Shown here piece by piece: positions 49,347 to 59,298 of a DNA stretch of 64,000 nt; the first letter of the stretch is position 1, and each line of letters starts with the position of its first letter. The translations under genes were made by a program, and so were the position numbers. The stretch comes from Robiginitomaculum sp. (GTDB lineage: Bacteria > Pseudomonadota > Alphaproteobacteria > Caulobacterales > Maricaulaceae). The stretch is taken from contig NVXG01000037.1 in assembly GCA_002733805.1 (NCBI GenBank), positions 1 through 64,000 of the forward strand, given 5' to 3'. A model generated the notes under the pieces. It made no database searches. It saw only the letters and a list, made by a program, of their open reading frames with translations, and was not told the DNA's origin.

Positions 49347-51347
49347 ATGACCAGCACTGCGCGCAAATCGCTGTTTGATGAAATGACTGAAAACGAAACA
49401 GACTCGGATTATACTGCCAAGGACATTGAAGTTCTTGAAGGGCTGGAACCTGTACGCAAACGTCCCGGCATGTATATCGGCGGGACCGATGCAAATGCCC
49501 TGCACCATTTGTTTGCCGAGGTTCTGGACAATTGCATGGATGAAGTGGTGGCCGATCATGCCGACCGGATCGAAGTGTCGCTGGAGCCGGACAATTGGTT
49601 ACGGGTGACCGACAATGGTCGCGGTATTCCGGTGGATGCCCATCCTAAATACAAAGATAAATCCGCGCTTGAGGTGATTATGACCACCTTGCACGCTGGT
49701 GGTAAATTCTCGTCCAAAGTCTATCAAACCTCCGGCGGACTGCACGGCGTTGGCGTTTCGGTGGTCAACGCCCTTTCCACCCGTCTTGAAGTCGAAGTGG
49801 CCCGCAATCGACAATTGTACGGGCAGGTATTTTCCCAAGGCATTGCGCTTGGACCGTTAAAAAAACTGGGCGCGGCACCCAATCGTCGCGGCACTTCAGT
49901 TCGGTTCCAGCCTGATCCGGAGATTTTTGGAACAAAGCTAAAATTTTCAGCCAAACGCATCATGCAGATGGCGCGCTCCAAAGCCTATTTGCACCGGGGC
50001 GTTGAAATCAGATGGAAATGCGATTCCTCTCTTTGTGAAGGCACGGATATCCCCACCGAAGCCAGTTTTCATTTCCCGGGCGGGTTGGCCGACTTCCTCA
50101 AAGAACGCATGGGTAAAAAGAATACCATCACCGGCAGCATGTTCAGCGGCCGGGTGGAACGTGAAGGCAAACATGGATCGGTTGAATGGGCTATTTCGTG
50201 GACCCCGCAAGGCTTTGGCGAAGCCGATGGCTTTATAAATTCGTATTGCAATACCGTGCCAACCGTTGAAGGCGGCACCCATGTATTGGGCATGCGCGCC
50301 GCGTTGACCAAGGGATTGCGCGCCTTTGCTGAAATTTCGGGCCACGGGAAAAAAGCGGCGCTTATCACTGCCGATGATGTGATGGGCACCGCCGGCGCGA
50401 TGATTTCGGTGTTCATTACCGAGCCGGAATTTCAAGGCCAAACCAAGGAAAAACTAGCCTCGGCTGAAGCGGCTCGCGTAGCCGAAGGTGGCTTGCGTGA
50501 CCAGTTCGACCATTGGCTGGCCGCAACACCTGTCGACAGCGCCAAATTGCTGGAATGGGTCATTGGCCGGGCCGAAGATCGGGTCAAAAGGCGCAAGCAA
50601 AAAGAGGTCAATCGAAAGTCGGCGACCCGCAAGCTAAGACTTCCCGGAAAACTGGCCGACTGTTCTAACCGTTCCAATGTGGACACCGAAATTTTTCTGG
50701 TCGAAGGTGAAAGTGCGGGCGGCTCGGCCAAACAGGGGCGAAATCGCCATACCCAGGCCATTTTACCGCTAAAGGGAAAAATCCTGAATGTGGCCAGTGC
50801 ACCAAAAGATAAAATCATGGCCAATCAGGAGATCAAAGACCTGATTCAAGCGTTAGGCGTCACAATAGGCCCGACATTTAATGTTGATGATTTGCGCTAT
50901 GAGCGGGTTATTATCATGACCGATGCGGACGTGGATGGCGATCATATTGCCGCCTTGCTGATGACCTTCTTTTATAAATGCACACCGGGATTGATCGAAT
51001 CTGGTCGTTTATATCTGGCCATGCCGCCATTGTATCGGTTGAGCCAGAAAGGCGTGAGCGCCTATGCCCGCAATGATGAGCACAAGGAAGAATTGCTGGC
51101 CGGTCAGTTTTCCGGTCCAGGCAAAGTCGAAATTAGCCGCTTTAAGGGGTTGGGCGAGATGATGCCGGCCCAACTCAAAGAAACCACCATGGACCCCAAT
51201 TCCCGGACCTTGGCCCGGATCACCATTGATGCGGCCACCCTGCCCACCACCGAGGCATTGGTCGAAACCCTGATGGGTAAAAAGCCGGAATTGCGCTTTG
51301 CCTTCATTCAGGAACATGCGGCCGAAATAATTGATCTTGATCTTTAG
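49347..51347 (+). CDS. parE: DNA topoisomerase IV subunit B
   Basis: 666 residues from ATG 49347; an upstream in-frame start at 49287 would overlap the previous gene. GHKL ATPase domain with LDNCMDEVVADHAD and VTDNGRGIPVD, transducer domain, then the TOPRIM domain with LVEGESAGGSAKQGRN and the metal-binding MTDADVDGDHI. With ParC it decatenates daughter chromosomes. GyrB is similar, but the KQGRNRHTQAILPLKGKILN region and the length favour ParE. Confidence 0.92.
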   Translation: MTSTARKSLFDEMTENETDSDYTAKDIEVLEGLEPVRKRPGMYIGGTDANALHHLFAEVLDNCMDEVVADHADRIEVSLEPDNWLRVTDNGRGIPVDAHPKYKDKSALEVIMTTLHAGGKFSSKVYQTSGGLHGVGVSVVNALSTRLEVEVARNRQLYGQVFSQGIALGPLKKLGAAPNRRGTSVRFQPDPEIFGTKLKFSAKRIMQMARSKAYLHRGVEIRWKCDSSLCEGTDIPTEASFHFPGGLADFLKERMGKKNTITGSMFSGRVEREGKHGSVEWAISWTPQGFGEADGFINSYCNTVPTVEGGTHVLGMRAALTKGLRAFAEISGHGKKAALITADDVMGTAGAMISVFITEPEFQGQTKEKLASAEAARVAEGGLRDQFDHWLAATPVDSAKLLEWVIGRAEDRVKRRKQKEVNRKSATRKLRLPGKLADCSNRSNVDTEIFLVEGESAGGSAKQGRNRHTQAILPLKGKILNVASAPKDKIMANQEIKDLIQALGVTIGPTFNVDDLRYERVIIMTDADVDGDHIAALLMTFFYKCTPGLIESGRLYLAMPPLYRLSQKGVSAYARNDEHKEELLAGQFSGPGKVEISRFKGLGEMMPAQLKETTMDPNSRTLARITIDAATLPTTEALVETLMGKKPELRFAFIQEHAAEIIDLDL

Positions 51348-51419
51348 GGGTGAGCATCATTGAAATAGGCGATGGGCCTTGCCATCTAACATGAACTTCA
51401 CTGTCGTTCGGATTAAACC

Positions 51420-51926
51420 ATGTTGGAAACATCACAAATTGACTTGCATCCGGTTGAAGTCACCCCTGACTTTTCCGTTTCCGGGCAAATATACCCCGGC
51501 CACATTCCGGCAATCAAACAATTGGGCTTTACGCGCATTTTGGCGGTACGCCCCGATAATGAAGAAGATGCCGATGAACAACCACCCCGGTTCCTGTTGG
51601 AGCCGGAAGTTCTGGCTGCGGGTTTACAGTTCTCACACATTCCAATTGAATCCGGCATTGCCTTTCCCGAAATCGCCATTCGTGGTGCCGCGCATTTGTT
51701 TGCAGAAGCCCCGCAAAAAACACTGGCATTTTGTTTAACCGGCATTCGCTCGTTACGACTTTGGGCTTTAGGTAATGCCTTGGCTGGCACTCTGCCTCCG
51801 GATGAAATTCATCAAGCCGCATTGGCGGCTGGGTTTGATCTGACCCAGTTTTCGACACATCTGAAACGTTTAGCCCTGAAACAAGCGCCTTATTACGTAG
51901 CCGATGATTACGCGAATTTAATCTAG
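51420..51926 (+). CDS. DUF442/TIGR01244-type rhodanese-like phosphatase-fold protein
   Basis: 168 residues. The pattern VTPDFSVSGQIYPGHIPAIKQLGFTRILAVRPDNE, then IPIESG, and the Cys loop AFCLTGIRSLRLW match the TIGR01244 family (also fused in Blh proteins). The loop keeps the catalytic Cys and Arg in C-x4-R spacing. Members are proposed to act on persulfides or phosphates; the substrate here is unknown. It stands alone after parE. Confidence 0.82.
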   Translation: MLETSQIDLHPVEVTPDFSVSGQIYPGHIPAIKQLGFTRILAVRPDNEEDADEQPPRFLLEPEVLAAGLQFSHIPIESGIAFPEIAIRGAAHLFAEAPQKTLAFCLTGIRSLRLWALGNALAGTLPPDEIHQAALAAGFDLTQFSTHLKRLALKQAPYYVADDYANLI

Positions 51927-51998
51927 CTCACGCAACAAAACTTGCGGATACCTTTTGGCCTCGGTAGACTCGAGGTTCAGTTCAGGGAGGGGTTGTTC

Positions 51999-53390
51999 AT
52001 GGGAAGTCGTTTGGTTGGCACATTTGTGCTTGGGTTAGGGTTGTCGCTTGGCGTTGTTTCGCCGATATGGGCCGATGATGCGCCATATCCATCAACATAT
52101 CAGCCCTTACCTTCAACCAGTGTTCTGTTGCAGAACGGAACCTTGCTGGACGGTCTTGGCGGCCAGACTGCCAATGCTGACCTGTTGATCAATGATGGTA
52201 AAATTAGCGCCGTGGGCCCGAACTTAAGCGTTCCAGAGGGCACCCGGATTATCGATGCCACTGGCAAATGGATCACGCCGGGCATTATTGACATTCACTC
52301 CCATCTGGGCGTGTACCCGGCACCGGGTGTGCAGGCCCACAATGATGGTAACGAAGTCACCAATCCAGTTACCGCTGAAGTTTGGTCCGAACATGGTATT
52401 TGGCCACAAGACCCCGGCTTTAACCGGGCCAGAACCGGTGGAATTACTTCCCTATTGGTACTACCCGGCTCGGCCAATTTGTTTGGTGGGCGCGGCGTTG
52501 TCTTGAAAAACGTACCATCGCGGACCGTACAAGGCATGAAGTTTCCCGGTGCGCCGTACGCCTTAAAAATGGCCTGTGGCGAAAACCCCAAACGGGTCTA
52601 TGGCGAGAAAGGCGGACCCGGCTCGCGCATGGGTAATTTTTCCGGTTACCGCAAAACCTGGATCAAAGCGGTGGCGTACCGCGAGAAATGGGCGAAATAC
52701 AAAAAAGAATTGGCCAAAGCCAAGCCCGAAGATGAAAAACAACCGTCCGAGCCAGATCGCGATTTGCAGATGGAAACGCTGGTTGGCGTGCTGAATGGCG
52801 ATATTCGGGTTAATATGCATTGCTATCGGGCCGATGAAATGGCCCAAGTGATCGATCTGTCCAAAGAATTTGGCTATAAAGTTTCGACCTTCCATCACGC
52901 GATTGAAGCCTACAAAATCAGTGATTTGCTGAAGGAAAACGGAATTTGTGCCGCGATGTGGGCCGATTGGGGGGGCTTCAAAATGGAAGCCTATGATTCA
53001 ATTCGCGAGAATATCCCGATGGTACACCATGCCGGAGGCTGCGCGATCGTCCACTCCGATAGCGAAGTCGGCATTCAGCGACTGTACCAGGAGGCTGCCA
53101 AAGCACTGGCCGATGGCCGCAAAGCCGGGCTGGATATCTCCAAAGGACAGGCTTGGCGTTGGTTATCGAGCAATCCAGCAAATGCCATGGGCATCGGGGA
53201 TCAGACGGGTAGTTTAACCGTTGGCAAAGATGCTGACATTGTGTTGTGGGATGGCGATCCATTTTCGATCCGCACCCGGGCCGAACTGGTTCTGATCGAT
53301 GGGGCGTTATTATATGACAAAAACGACCGAAATCGACAGGCAGTGTCTGATTTCGAATTAGGTCAACCTGGCAATGGAGAAGAAAAATGA
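51999..53390 (+). CDS. Exported amidohydrolase, first of pair
   Basis: 463 residues from the ATG at 51999, preceded by GGGAGG; an upstream TTG frame start is unlikely. Signal peptide MGSRLVGTFVLGLGLSLGVVSPIWA. Amidohydrolase fold: LLQNGTLLDG, GIIDIHSHLGVYP with the metal His pair, then later His positions (MHCYRAD, FHHAIEA) and GKDADIVLWDGDPF. Probably a periplasmic peptidase or cyclic amide hydrolase. It overlaps the next gene by four bases, so the two products may form a hetero-oligomer. Confidence 0.88.
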   Translation: MGSRLVGTFVLGLGLSLGVVSPIWADDAPYPSTYQPLPSTSVLLQNGTLLDGLGGQTANADLLINDGKISAVGPNLSVPEGTRIIDATGKWITPGIIDIHSHLGVYPAPGVQAHNDGNEVTNPVTAEVWSEHGIWPQDPGFNRARTGGITSLLVLPGSANLFGGRGVVLKNVPSRTVQGMKFPGAPYALKMACGENPKRVYGEKGGPGSRMGNFSGYRKTWIKAVAYREKWAKYKKELAKAKPEDEKQPSEPDRDLQMETLVGVLNGDIRVNMHCYRADEMAQVIDLSKEFGYKVSTFHHAIEAYKISDLLKENGICAAMWADWGGFKMEAYDSIRENIPMVHHAGGCAIVHSDSEVGIQRLYQEAAKALADGRKAGLDISKGQAWRWLSSNPANAMGIGDQTGSLTVGKDADIVLWDGDPFSIRTRAELVLIDGALLYDKNDRNRQAVSDFELGQPGNGEEK

Positions 53391-54658
53391 TCCGCTTACT
53401 TGCTGTTCTTGCGGCATTCACATTGTCGCCAACCGCTATTTTCGCTGCTGATTTTGCAATTACCGGCGGCAAAGTAGTCACCAACCAAAATGGCCAGATC
53501 ATTGAAAACGGGACCGTCGTGATCAAGGGAAACCGGATTGTCGAAGTCGGCCCGTCTAGCAGTGTGACCATACCGGCAGGTTTTGAAACCATTGATGCCA
53601 AAGGAAAGTGGGTGACGCCAGGCCTGTTCGTTCCGTTTTCACGGGTTGGTATGGTCGAGATTGCGCTGGAAAAAACCACCAATGATACGCGGGCGAAAGA
53701 ATCACCGTTTTCGGTAGCCTTGCAAGCCATTGATAGCTTTAACCCCAAATCGGAAAACGTGGCGATCACCCGGTTGGAAGGGGTGACCCGCATGGCGATT
53801 TTACCCGATGCCAGCCACACCATTTTTGGAGGTCGTGGCGCATTGGTCGATACCAGTGGTGACTTTATGGTTGAACGGGCAGCACCTGCCTTTGTGTTTA
53901 TACAAATGGGCGAATACGGTGCGAGTATTGCCGGTGGATCCAGATCGGCCTCTTGGACATGGTTACGTCAGGCCGTGGCCGAAGCGCGCGCTTGGCGTCG
54001 TGGGCGAGAGCCAGCCGAGCCGCTTATGCTGACTGCCGATGCGTTGGCCTTACAACAAGCCTTGCGCGATGATTTGCCATTTTTAGTTCATGTGGAACGG
54101 GCTTCCGATCTGATGAATTTGATCCACTTCAAACAAGAAATGGACGGAATTGATATAATTGCGGTCGGAGCAACCGAAGGTTGGATGGTCGCGGAACAGC
54201 TCAAAGAAGCTGAAATATCGGTTATTCTGGATCCGCATGATAACTTGCCGCAAGGGTTCGAAAACCTGGGGGCAACCATGTATAATGCCAAGCGGTTGCA
54301 TGATGCCGGTGTAACCATCGCCATAGCGGATTTGCATGATGAGGCATTTAATGCCCGGCTGGCCCCGCAACACGCGGGCAACACTTTAGCCACGGGTCTG
54401 GATTGGAACACAGCCTTTGCTGCAATTTCCAGCGTGCCTGCACAAATGTTCGGGGTTGATGACCAATACGGTCAGCTTGCCGCCGGGATGGAAGCTGATC
54501 TGGTGATTTGGGATGGTGATCCGCTGGAGCTGATGAGTGCTCCGGATATGGTCTATATCAGCGGCGAGAAACAGCAAATGCAATCTCGGCAAACCCTGCT
54601 GCGGGATCGGTATATGGACAAGGGCGCGGATCAAACCCTGCCCTATGCCTACCGCTGA
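53387..54658 (+). CDS. Exported amidohydrolase-like protein, second of pair
   Basis: 423 residues with signal peptide MIRLLAVLAAFTLSPTAIFA. It is a paralogue of the preceding gene, sharing the GGKVVTNQNGQIIENG start and the end GMEADLVIWDGDPLEL. Where the metal-binding HxH should follow the second strand it has GLFVPFSRVGM, so the canonical first metal ligands are missing. It may be a structural or regulatory partner of the upstream amidohydrolase. Coupled by ATGA overlap. Confidence 0.82.
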   Translation: MIRLLAVLAAFTLSPTAIFAADFAITGGKVVTNQNGQIIENGTVVIKGNRIVEVGPSSSVTIPAGFETIDAKGKWVTPGLFVPFSRVGMVEIALEKTTNDTRAKESPFSVALQAIDSFNPKSENVAITRLEGVTRMAILPDASHTIFGGRGALVDTSGDFMVERAAPAFVFIQMGEYGASIAGGSRSASWTWLRQAVAEARAWRRGREPAEPLMLTADALALQQALRDDLPFLVHVERASDLMNLIHFKQEMDGIDIIAVGATEGWMVAEQLKEAEISVILDPHDNLPQGFENLGATMYNAKRLHDAGVTIAIADLHDEAFNARLAPQHAGNTLATGLDWNTAFAAISSVPAQMFGVDDQYGQLAAGMEADLVIWDGDPLELMSAPDMVYISGEKQQMQSRQTLLRDRYMDKGADQTLPYAYR

Positions 54659-54749
54659 TTGCAGTCAAACATTGACTTAAGGAACACCGTGCGTAAGGTC
54701 CGCCGCACTGACCTCTTGTTTTATCTGTAATGTGAAATCAAACCAATTT

Positions 54750-56075
54750 ATGACCTTTGAAGAACTGGGCCTTAGCCCGAATACGCTGCGCGCTGTTGCT
54801 GAATCTGGCTATACAGAACCGACCCCTATTCAGGCAGGGGCCATTCCAAAAGTGCTGCAACGGCAGGACGTGTTGGGGATCGCCCAGACCGGCACCGGTA
54901 AAACTGCGTCCTTTACCTTGCCAATGATGGATATTTTGAGCCAAGGCCGGGCCAAAGCCCGCATGCCGCGCTCGATGATCATTGAACCCACAAGGGAACT
55001 GGCCGCTCAAGTCGCCGAGAATTTTGAAAAATACAGCAAATACCACCGTTTGAGCATGGCGTTGCTAATTGGCGGGGTTTCGTTTGGGGATCAGGACAAA
55101 AAACTGATGCAAGGCGTGGACGTGCTAATTGCCACGCCGGGACGCTTGCTGGATCAATATGATCGCGGCAAAATCCTGATGTCCGGCGTACAATTACTGG
55201 TGGTCGATGAAGCAGATCGCATGCTGGATATGGGCTTTATGCCTGATATTGAGCGCATTTTCAAAATGACGCCATTTACCCGCCAGACCCTGTTTTTCTC
55301 CGCCACCATGCCGGCCGAGATCCAGCGCATTGTGGATACCTTTTTGCACCAACCAGCCAGAGTCGAAGTGGCCCGTCAGGCCACAGCGGCCAAAACGGTT
55401 AGTCAATTCCTGTTATCCCTGCCCCGCAATGATCCAAAAGCAAAGCGGGCTGCTTTGCGCGACATACTGGTCAAAGAAAAACTGAAAAACGCAATCTTGT
55501 TTTGCAATCGCAAAAAGGATGTGGATGTGGTGGCCAAATCCTTGTCGCGCCACGGGATCAATGCCGCACCTATTCATGGGGATTTGAACCAATCCATTCG
55601 CACCGAAACATTGGCCAAGTTCAAAGCCGGTGATATTCGCATCTTGGTGGCCAGTGATGTTGCGGCCCGTGGGCTGGATATCCCCGATGTCAGTCATGTA
55701 TTGAACTATGATGTTCCGTTTCATGCCGAGGACTATGTGCACCGGATTGGGCGCACCGGTCGGGCTGGCAAAAAAGGAATCTCAATTACCATTTCAACAC
55801 CGATTGACCACAAAGCATTGGCGGCAATTGTTGAAATGCTTGGCAAGGAAATACCGGAATACCATTTGAGCGACGCGCCAAAGCCTTCTGCAACAAAACC
55901 TGTGAAAAGCACTGAGCCGAAACCCAAATCAGAATCAGGCAGAAAGACCAGACGGACCCGCGCTCCAAAGCAGGAACCAGTCCAGCAGGATACCAAACCG
56001 GCAAAGGCCAAGACGCAAACGGCTACCGGATCACCATTTGGCGATCACATGCCTGATTTTTTTTCGAAAGACTGA
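54750..56075 (+). CDS. DEAD-box RNA helicase (RhlE-like)
   Basis: 441 residues from MTFEELGLS; a GTG start at 54732 is the alternative. Q motif (PTPIQ), Walker A AQTGTGKT, PTRELAAQ, TPGRLLD, DEAD, SAT, ARGLDIP and HRIGRTGRAG are all present. The last ~75 residues are a Lys/Pro/Arg-rich tail that probably adds RNA affinity. Likely helps ribosome assembly or RNA turnover. Confidence 0.94.
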   Translation: MTFEELGLSPNTLRAVAESGYTEPTPIQAGAIPKVLQRQDVLGIAQTGTGKTASFTLPMMDILSQGRAKARMPRSMIIEPTRELAAQVAENFEKYSKYHRLSMALLIGGVSFGDQDKKLMQGVDVLIATPGRLLDQYDRGKILMSGVQLLVVDEADRMLDMGFMPDIERIFKMTPFTRQTLFFSATMPAEIQRIVDTFLHQPARVEVARQATAAKTVSQFLLSLPRNDPKAKRAALRDILVKEKLKNAILFCNRKKDVDVVAKSLSRHGINAAPIHGDLNQSIRTETLAKFKAGDIRILVASDVAARGLDIPDVSHVLNYDVPFHAEDYVHRIGRTGRAGKKGISITISTPIDHKALAAIVEMLGKEIPEYHLSDAPKPSATKPVKSTEPKPKSESGRKTRRTRAPKQEPVQQDTKPAKAKTQTATGSPFGDHMPDFFSKD

Positions 56076-56186
56076 ATTATCATTCACTTTGTAAATTTGA
56101 TCCAAAATTTACGTTCTGTTTGGTTTTTACCCATAGGTTGACCCGTACGAGTTGAATGATTCAACTGGGCAGTAACGGGGATCACA

Positions 56187-57224
56187 GTGACGCAACAGGC
56201 CAAAACAACCAGCATCAAAGATCCGATGGAACTCATGCGCTCTTTAGGCGCTAACCCCAGCCCGAAGAATTACGAGATGTTTTATGCCTATATCCAAGGC
56301 AGTAATCGGAAGCTGACAATTGCGTTTGCGCCTTATGTTGAGGGTCGCGAGGCATGGACGGAAGCAAAAGGCGATGCATTATATGAGCGCCATGTATCAG
56401 AAAATAAACTGTCCAATATCCTGGATGTGACCACCGAAGAAGTCCGCAATGAATTGAATTCAGTCATGCAAGTACTGACCCAGGCTGGCGAAGATGCTGC
56501 AACCTACGAAAAGACACTGGTTGGTGTCGGTGGCAGTTTGCAACAAGCCTCTGATTCGCGATCGGTTCGCGACATTGTCGAGCATTTGGTCAAAGCCACA
56601 GCGACCATGCAGGATCGCAGTCACAATCTTGAGAAAAAACTGGCTGAAACCAACCAGCAAGTCGAAATGCTACAAACCAATCTCGAACGTGTGAAAATTG
56701 AAGCCAACACCGATGCCCTGACCGGTCTGTGCAATCGCAAACGACTGGATGATGTGCTGATACAGGAAACGGAACTGGCCCGCGAAGATGGCACGACTTT
56801 AGCCTTTGTGCTTTGTGATATTGATCACTTCAAGCGCTTTAATGATACGTGGGGGCATCAAACCGGTGACCAGATCATTCGGTTTGTGTCCAGCACATTA
56901 CGCACCAAAGTTTCTGAGCGCCACACATCAGCTCGGTATGGCGGGGAAGAATTTGCAATCATTATGCCGGCAACCAATATGACATCAGCCACGGAAGTGG
57001 CCGAAAAAATACGCAATACCATTGAACGTAAAAAACTGGTTAGAAAATCAACCGGTGAAGACCTGGGACGGGTAACCATTTCATTGGGTGTATCGATTTT
57101 CCGGGAAACGGATCAGATTGAAGACCTGATCGAACGAGCTGATAAAGCGCTATATCAATCCAAACAAAATGGGCGTAACCGCGTGACCGCCGAAGATGTA
57201 ATGGTTGCGGGAAAAGCCGCTTAA
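56187..57224 (+). CDS. Diguanylate cyclase (GGDEF)
   Basis: 345 residues, soluble. GTG start with GGGG seven bases upstream. A helical N-terminal region with a coiled coil (about 125-170) precedes the GGDEF domain: DALTGLCNRKRLDD, CDIDHFKRFNDTWGH and the active-site ARYGGEEFAI. The GGEEF signature is intact, so c-di-GMP synthesis is expected. The feedback I-site RxxD is absent (SERH at that position), so product inhibition at that site is unlikely. The N-terminal domain, about residues 5-120, is not recognised. Confidence 0.92.
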   Translation: MTQQAKTTSIKDPMELMRSLGANPSPKNYEMFYAYIQGSNRKLTIAFAPYVEGREAWTEAKGDALYERHVSENKLSNILDVTTEEVRNELNSVMQVLTQAGEDAATYEKTLVGVGGSLQQASDSRSVRDIVEHLVKATATMQDRSHNLEKKLAETNQQVEMLQTNLERVKIEANTDALTGLCNRKRLDDVLIQETELAREDGTTLAFVLCDIDHFKRFNDTWGHQTGDQIIRFVSSTLRTKVSERHTSARYGGEEFAIIMPATNMTSATEVAEKIRNTIERKKLVRKSTGEDLGRVTISLGVSIFRETDQIEDLIERADKALYQSKQNGRNRVTAEDVMVAGKAA

Positions 57225-57239
57225 CGCAATTACTTCGTT

Positions 57240-57716
57240 TTATTGCTGCAAGGCAAATTTGGTATATTCGACACTTTCCACCGCATCACTTGAAACCCAC
57301 GGTTCAACTGAAGCCAGAACCAGGTCAGTCAGTTTTTCCTGATCCAGTTCTCCGTCTTCGGTTATCAGGGTTGATGATTGTTTATGGCTGAAACGAATAA
57401 TCGCATCATTTATGAAATGACTTTTGGCCCGCACCGGCCAAGCATCCTGATCATCATTCAAATTAATCCGGATCGCCACAAAAATATAGCTAACCAGCGA
57501 TGGACCAATGCTTGTTGGTAGCGTGAGCATGGGAAGGTCAACCGCCTGTTCCGATCGTTTGGTATCAATTTTTACATCGATTTCCGATTTTTCGTTTAAA
57601 TCCCACTTGGCTTCATAATGGTTGCTTGCGCCTTTCTTTTTCCCACCACCACCGCTGGCAGTAGCTGGCAAAACCAGTCCGAAAGAAAGAGAAGCAATCA
57701 AAAGTGCACGGTACAT
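57240..57716 (-). CDS. Exported FliL-like protein
   Basis: 158 residues. Signal peptide MYRALLIASLSFGLVLPATA, then a Gly/Lys-rich stretch. The later region (YIFVAIRINLNDDQD, FINDAIIRFSHK, VESVEYTKFALQQ) has the pattern of the C-terminal half of FliL, the flagellar basal-body protein, although the usual membrane anchor is replaced by a cleavable-looking signal. This is a resemblance only. It sits 44 bases downstream of thiL in the same direction. Confidence 0.6.
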   Translation of the reverse strand: MYRALLIASLSFGLVLPATASGGGGKKKGASNHYEAKWDLNEKSEIDVKIDTKRSEQAVDLPMLTLPTSIGPSLVSYIFVAIRINLNDDQDAWPVRAKSHFINDAIIRFSHKQSSTLITEDGELDQEKLTDLVLASVEPWVSSDAVESVEYTKFALQQ

Positions 57717-57760
57717 GAGCTTGTTTCCTGTTTATTGGCAGGAACCATCTCACAAATTGA

Positions 57761-58762
57761 TCAAAAATGAGTAAATCCACCCAATGACAAGTCGGAAGGC
57801 TGCCCGGCAATCAAAATACCCACCCCAGAACCTGCTTCGACCTGACCAATCCGGGTCACAGTACCATTTGCATGGATTGCTGCCAATTCAACCTGATTGC
57901 GTTTGGTAGGCGGCGCACTAAACAACAATTCATAATCATCCCCCGCACTTAATGTGCGCCATATTTTTTCTTTGTTATTAAGCGCTTTCGACCACTTTCG
58001 AAAAGCCGACGATAGCGGGATCCGCTCATATTCCAGATTCATTCGAACCTCAGACGCCCCGGCAATATGCCCGGTATCAGCGGCCAAACCATCGGATATA
58101 TCTATCATCGAATTGGCAATACCGCGCAGCGCCACACCTAATTGATTGCGCGGCTGTGGAAGCCGATACCGATCTTGCAACCACTGAGTCTGTTCAGGGT
58201 TTAGCTCCTGTAAACCAGTATTTTCTGGATACGCTTGTAAAGTTCGCAAGCCCAAGGCCGCATCACCAATTGTACCGGATACCCATATGTCATCGCCAAC
58301 TTTTGCGCCATTACGCCTTATGGGCGCTCCAGCCACCTCCCCAATCGCCGTAACCGATACGGTGAGCGGCCCCTTGCCTCGTACCGTGTCGCCGCCAATC
58401 AGCGCAACGTTCAGCAAGTCACACTCCGCCCAGATCTGTTTAGCCAGATCAGGGATGTCGCCAAATTGGAAGGCATCACCAAAGCAAATGCCTAATAACA
58501 CAAACTTTGGCACGGACCCCATGGCGGCCAAATCGGATAAATTCACCCGAATGGCTTTGCGAACCACGTCAATAACGCTGTCATCAGACAGGGCATGAAT
58601 ACCGGCCTGCACCAGATCTTTGACCACAACCAATTGCTGCCCGCCCAAGGTGATGACCGCACCATCGTCAGCCAGCCCTAAACTTTCAGGGGTTTTGCTG
58701 GCAATTTCTGCCAATTGTTTGATAAATCCAAATTCTCCGGACTGATCCGGCCCGGAACTCAC
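57761..58762 (-). CDS. thiL: Thiamine-monophosphate kinase
   Basis: Phosphorylates thiamine monophosphate to the active cofactor TPP. 333 residues. Motifs of the PurM-like fold: FGFIKQLAE, LGLADDGAVI, KAIRVNLSDLAAMG, LIGGDTVRG and MIDISDGLAADTGHI. It overlaps nusB by four bases. It supplies the TPP sensed by the thiC riboswitch and used by pyruvate dehydrogenase E1. Confidence 0.95.
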   Translation of the reverse strand: MSSGPDQSGEFGFIKQLAEIASKTPESLGLADDGAVITLGGQQLVVVKDLVQAGIHALSDDSVIDVVRKAIRVNLSDLAAMGSVPKFVLLGICFGDAFQFGDIPDLAKQIWAECDLLNVALIGGDTVRGKGPLTVSVTAIGEVAGAPIRRNGAKVGDDIWVSGTIGDAALGLRTLQAYPENTGLQELNPEQTQWLQDRYRLPQPRNQLGVALRGIANSMIDISDGLAADTGHIAGASEVRMNLEYERIPLSSAFRKWSKALNNKEKIWRTLSAGDDYELLFSAPPTKRNQVELAAIHANGTVTRIGQVEAGSGVGILIAGQPSDLSLGGFTHF

Positions 58763-59238
58763 GCTGACGTGCTTGGTTGGCTCAGGTTTTTGCCAATGGC
58801 ATCCAGTGTGGCATTCACAAATCCGGATTCTTTTGCATCAAAAAAAGATTTGGCAATATCAACATATTCATCAATGACCACGGCCATTGGTGTATCCCGC
58901 AAGACCAATAACTCGCAACTACCGCACCGCAATATAGCCCGCAAAGTGGCATCAACCCGGCTGAGGCGCCAACCGCCGCTCAGATGATCCCGAATGGCTT
59001 GGTCAATGTTTGCTTGGTTTTGCACAAGGGTCTCGACCAAGTTTTTGAAAAAAGTCCGGTCGATCGCTGATCCATCCAGATGTTCAGGCTGCAGGCGTTC
59101 CTGCAAAAACTCTTCAATAACCCCATTGGCACCACGGTCAGTGATTTCCATTTGATACAGGGCTTGCACCGCAGCCAGCCGGGCATTGTGTTTGCCTGGC
59201 GCTTTGCGTTTATAATTTTTCTTGGGCTTAGACGTCAT
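58759..59238 (-). CDS. nusB: Transcription antitermination factor NusB
   Basis: 159-residue helical RNA-binding protein that works with NusE on rRNA transcription. RLAAVQALYQME near the N-terminus and FDAKESGFVNATLDAIGK at the C-terminus are standard. It is 60 bases from nrdR in the same direction. The riboflavin genes often found between them in alphaproteobacteria are absent. Confidence 0.94.
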   Translation of the reverse strand: MTSKPKKNYKRKAPGKHNARLAAVQALYQMEITDRGANGVIEEFLQERLQPEHLDGSAIDRTFFKNLVETLVQNQANIDQAIRDHLSGGWRLSRVDATLRAILRCGSCELLVLRDTPMAVVIDEYVDIAKSFFDAKESGFVNATLDAIGKNLSQPSTSA

Positions 59239-59298
59239 TGGGGTTGTCCAAAATATTCCGGGTCAAATGGTTGGTAAAGGTAAGTCAGGCCGCGTCGC

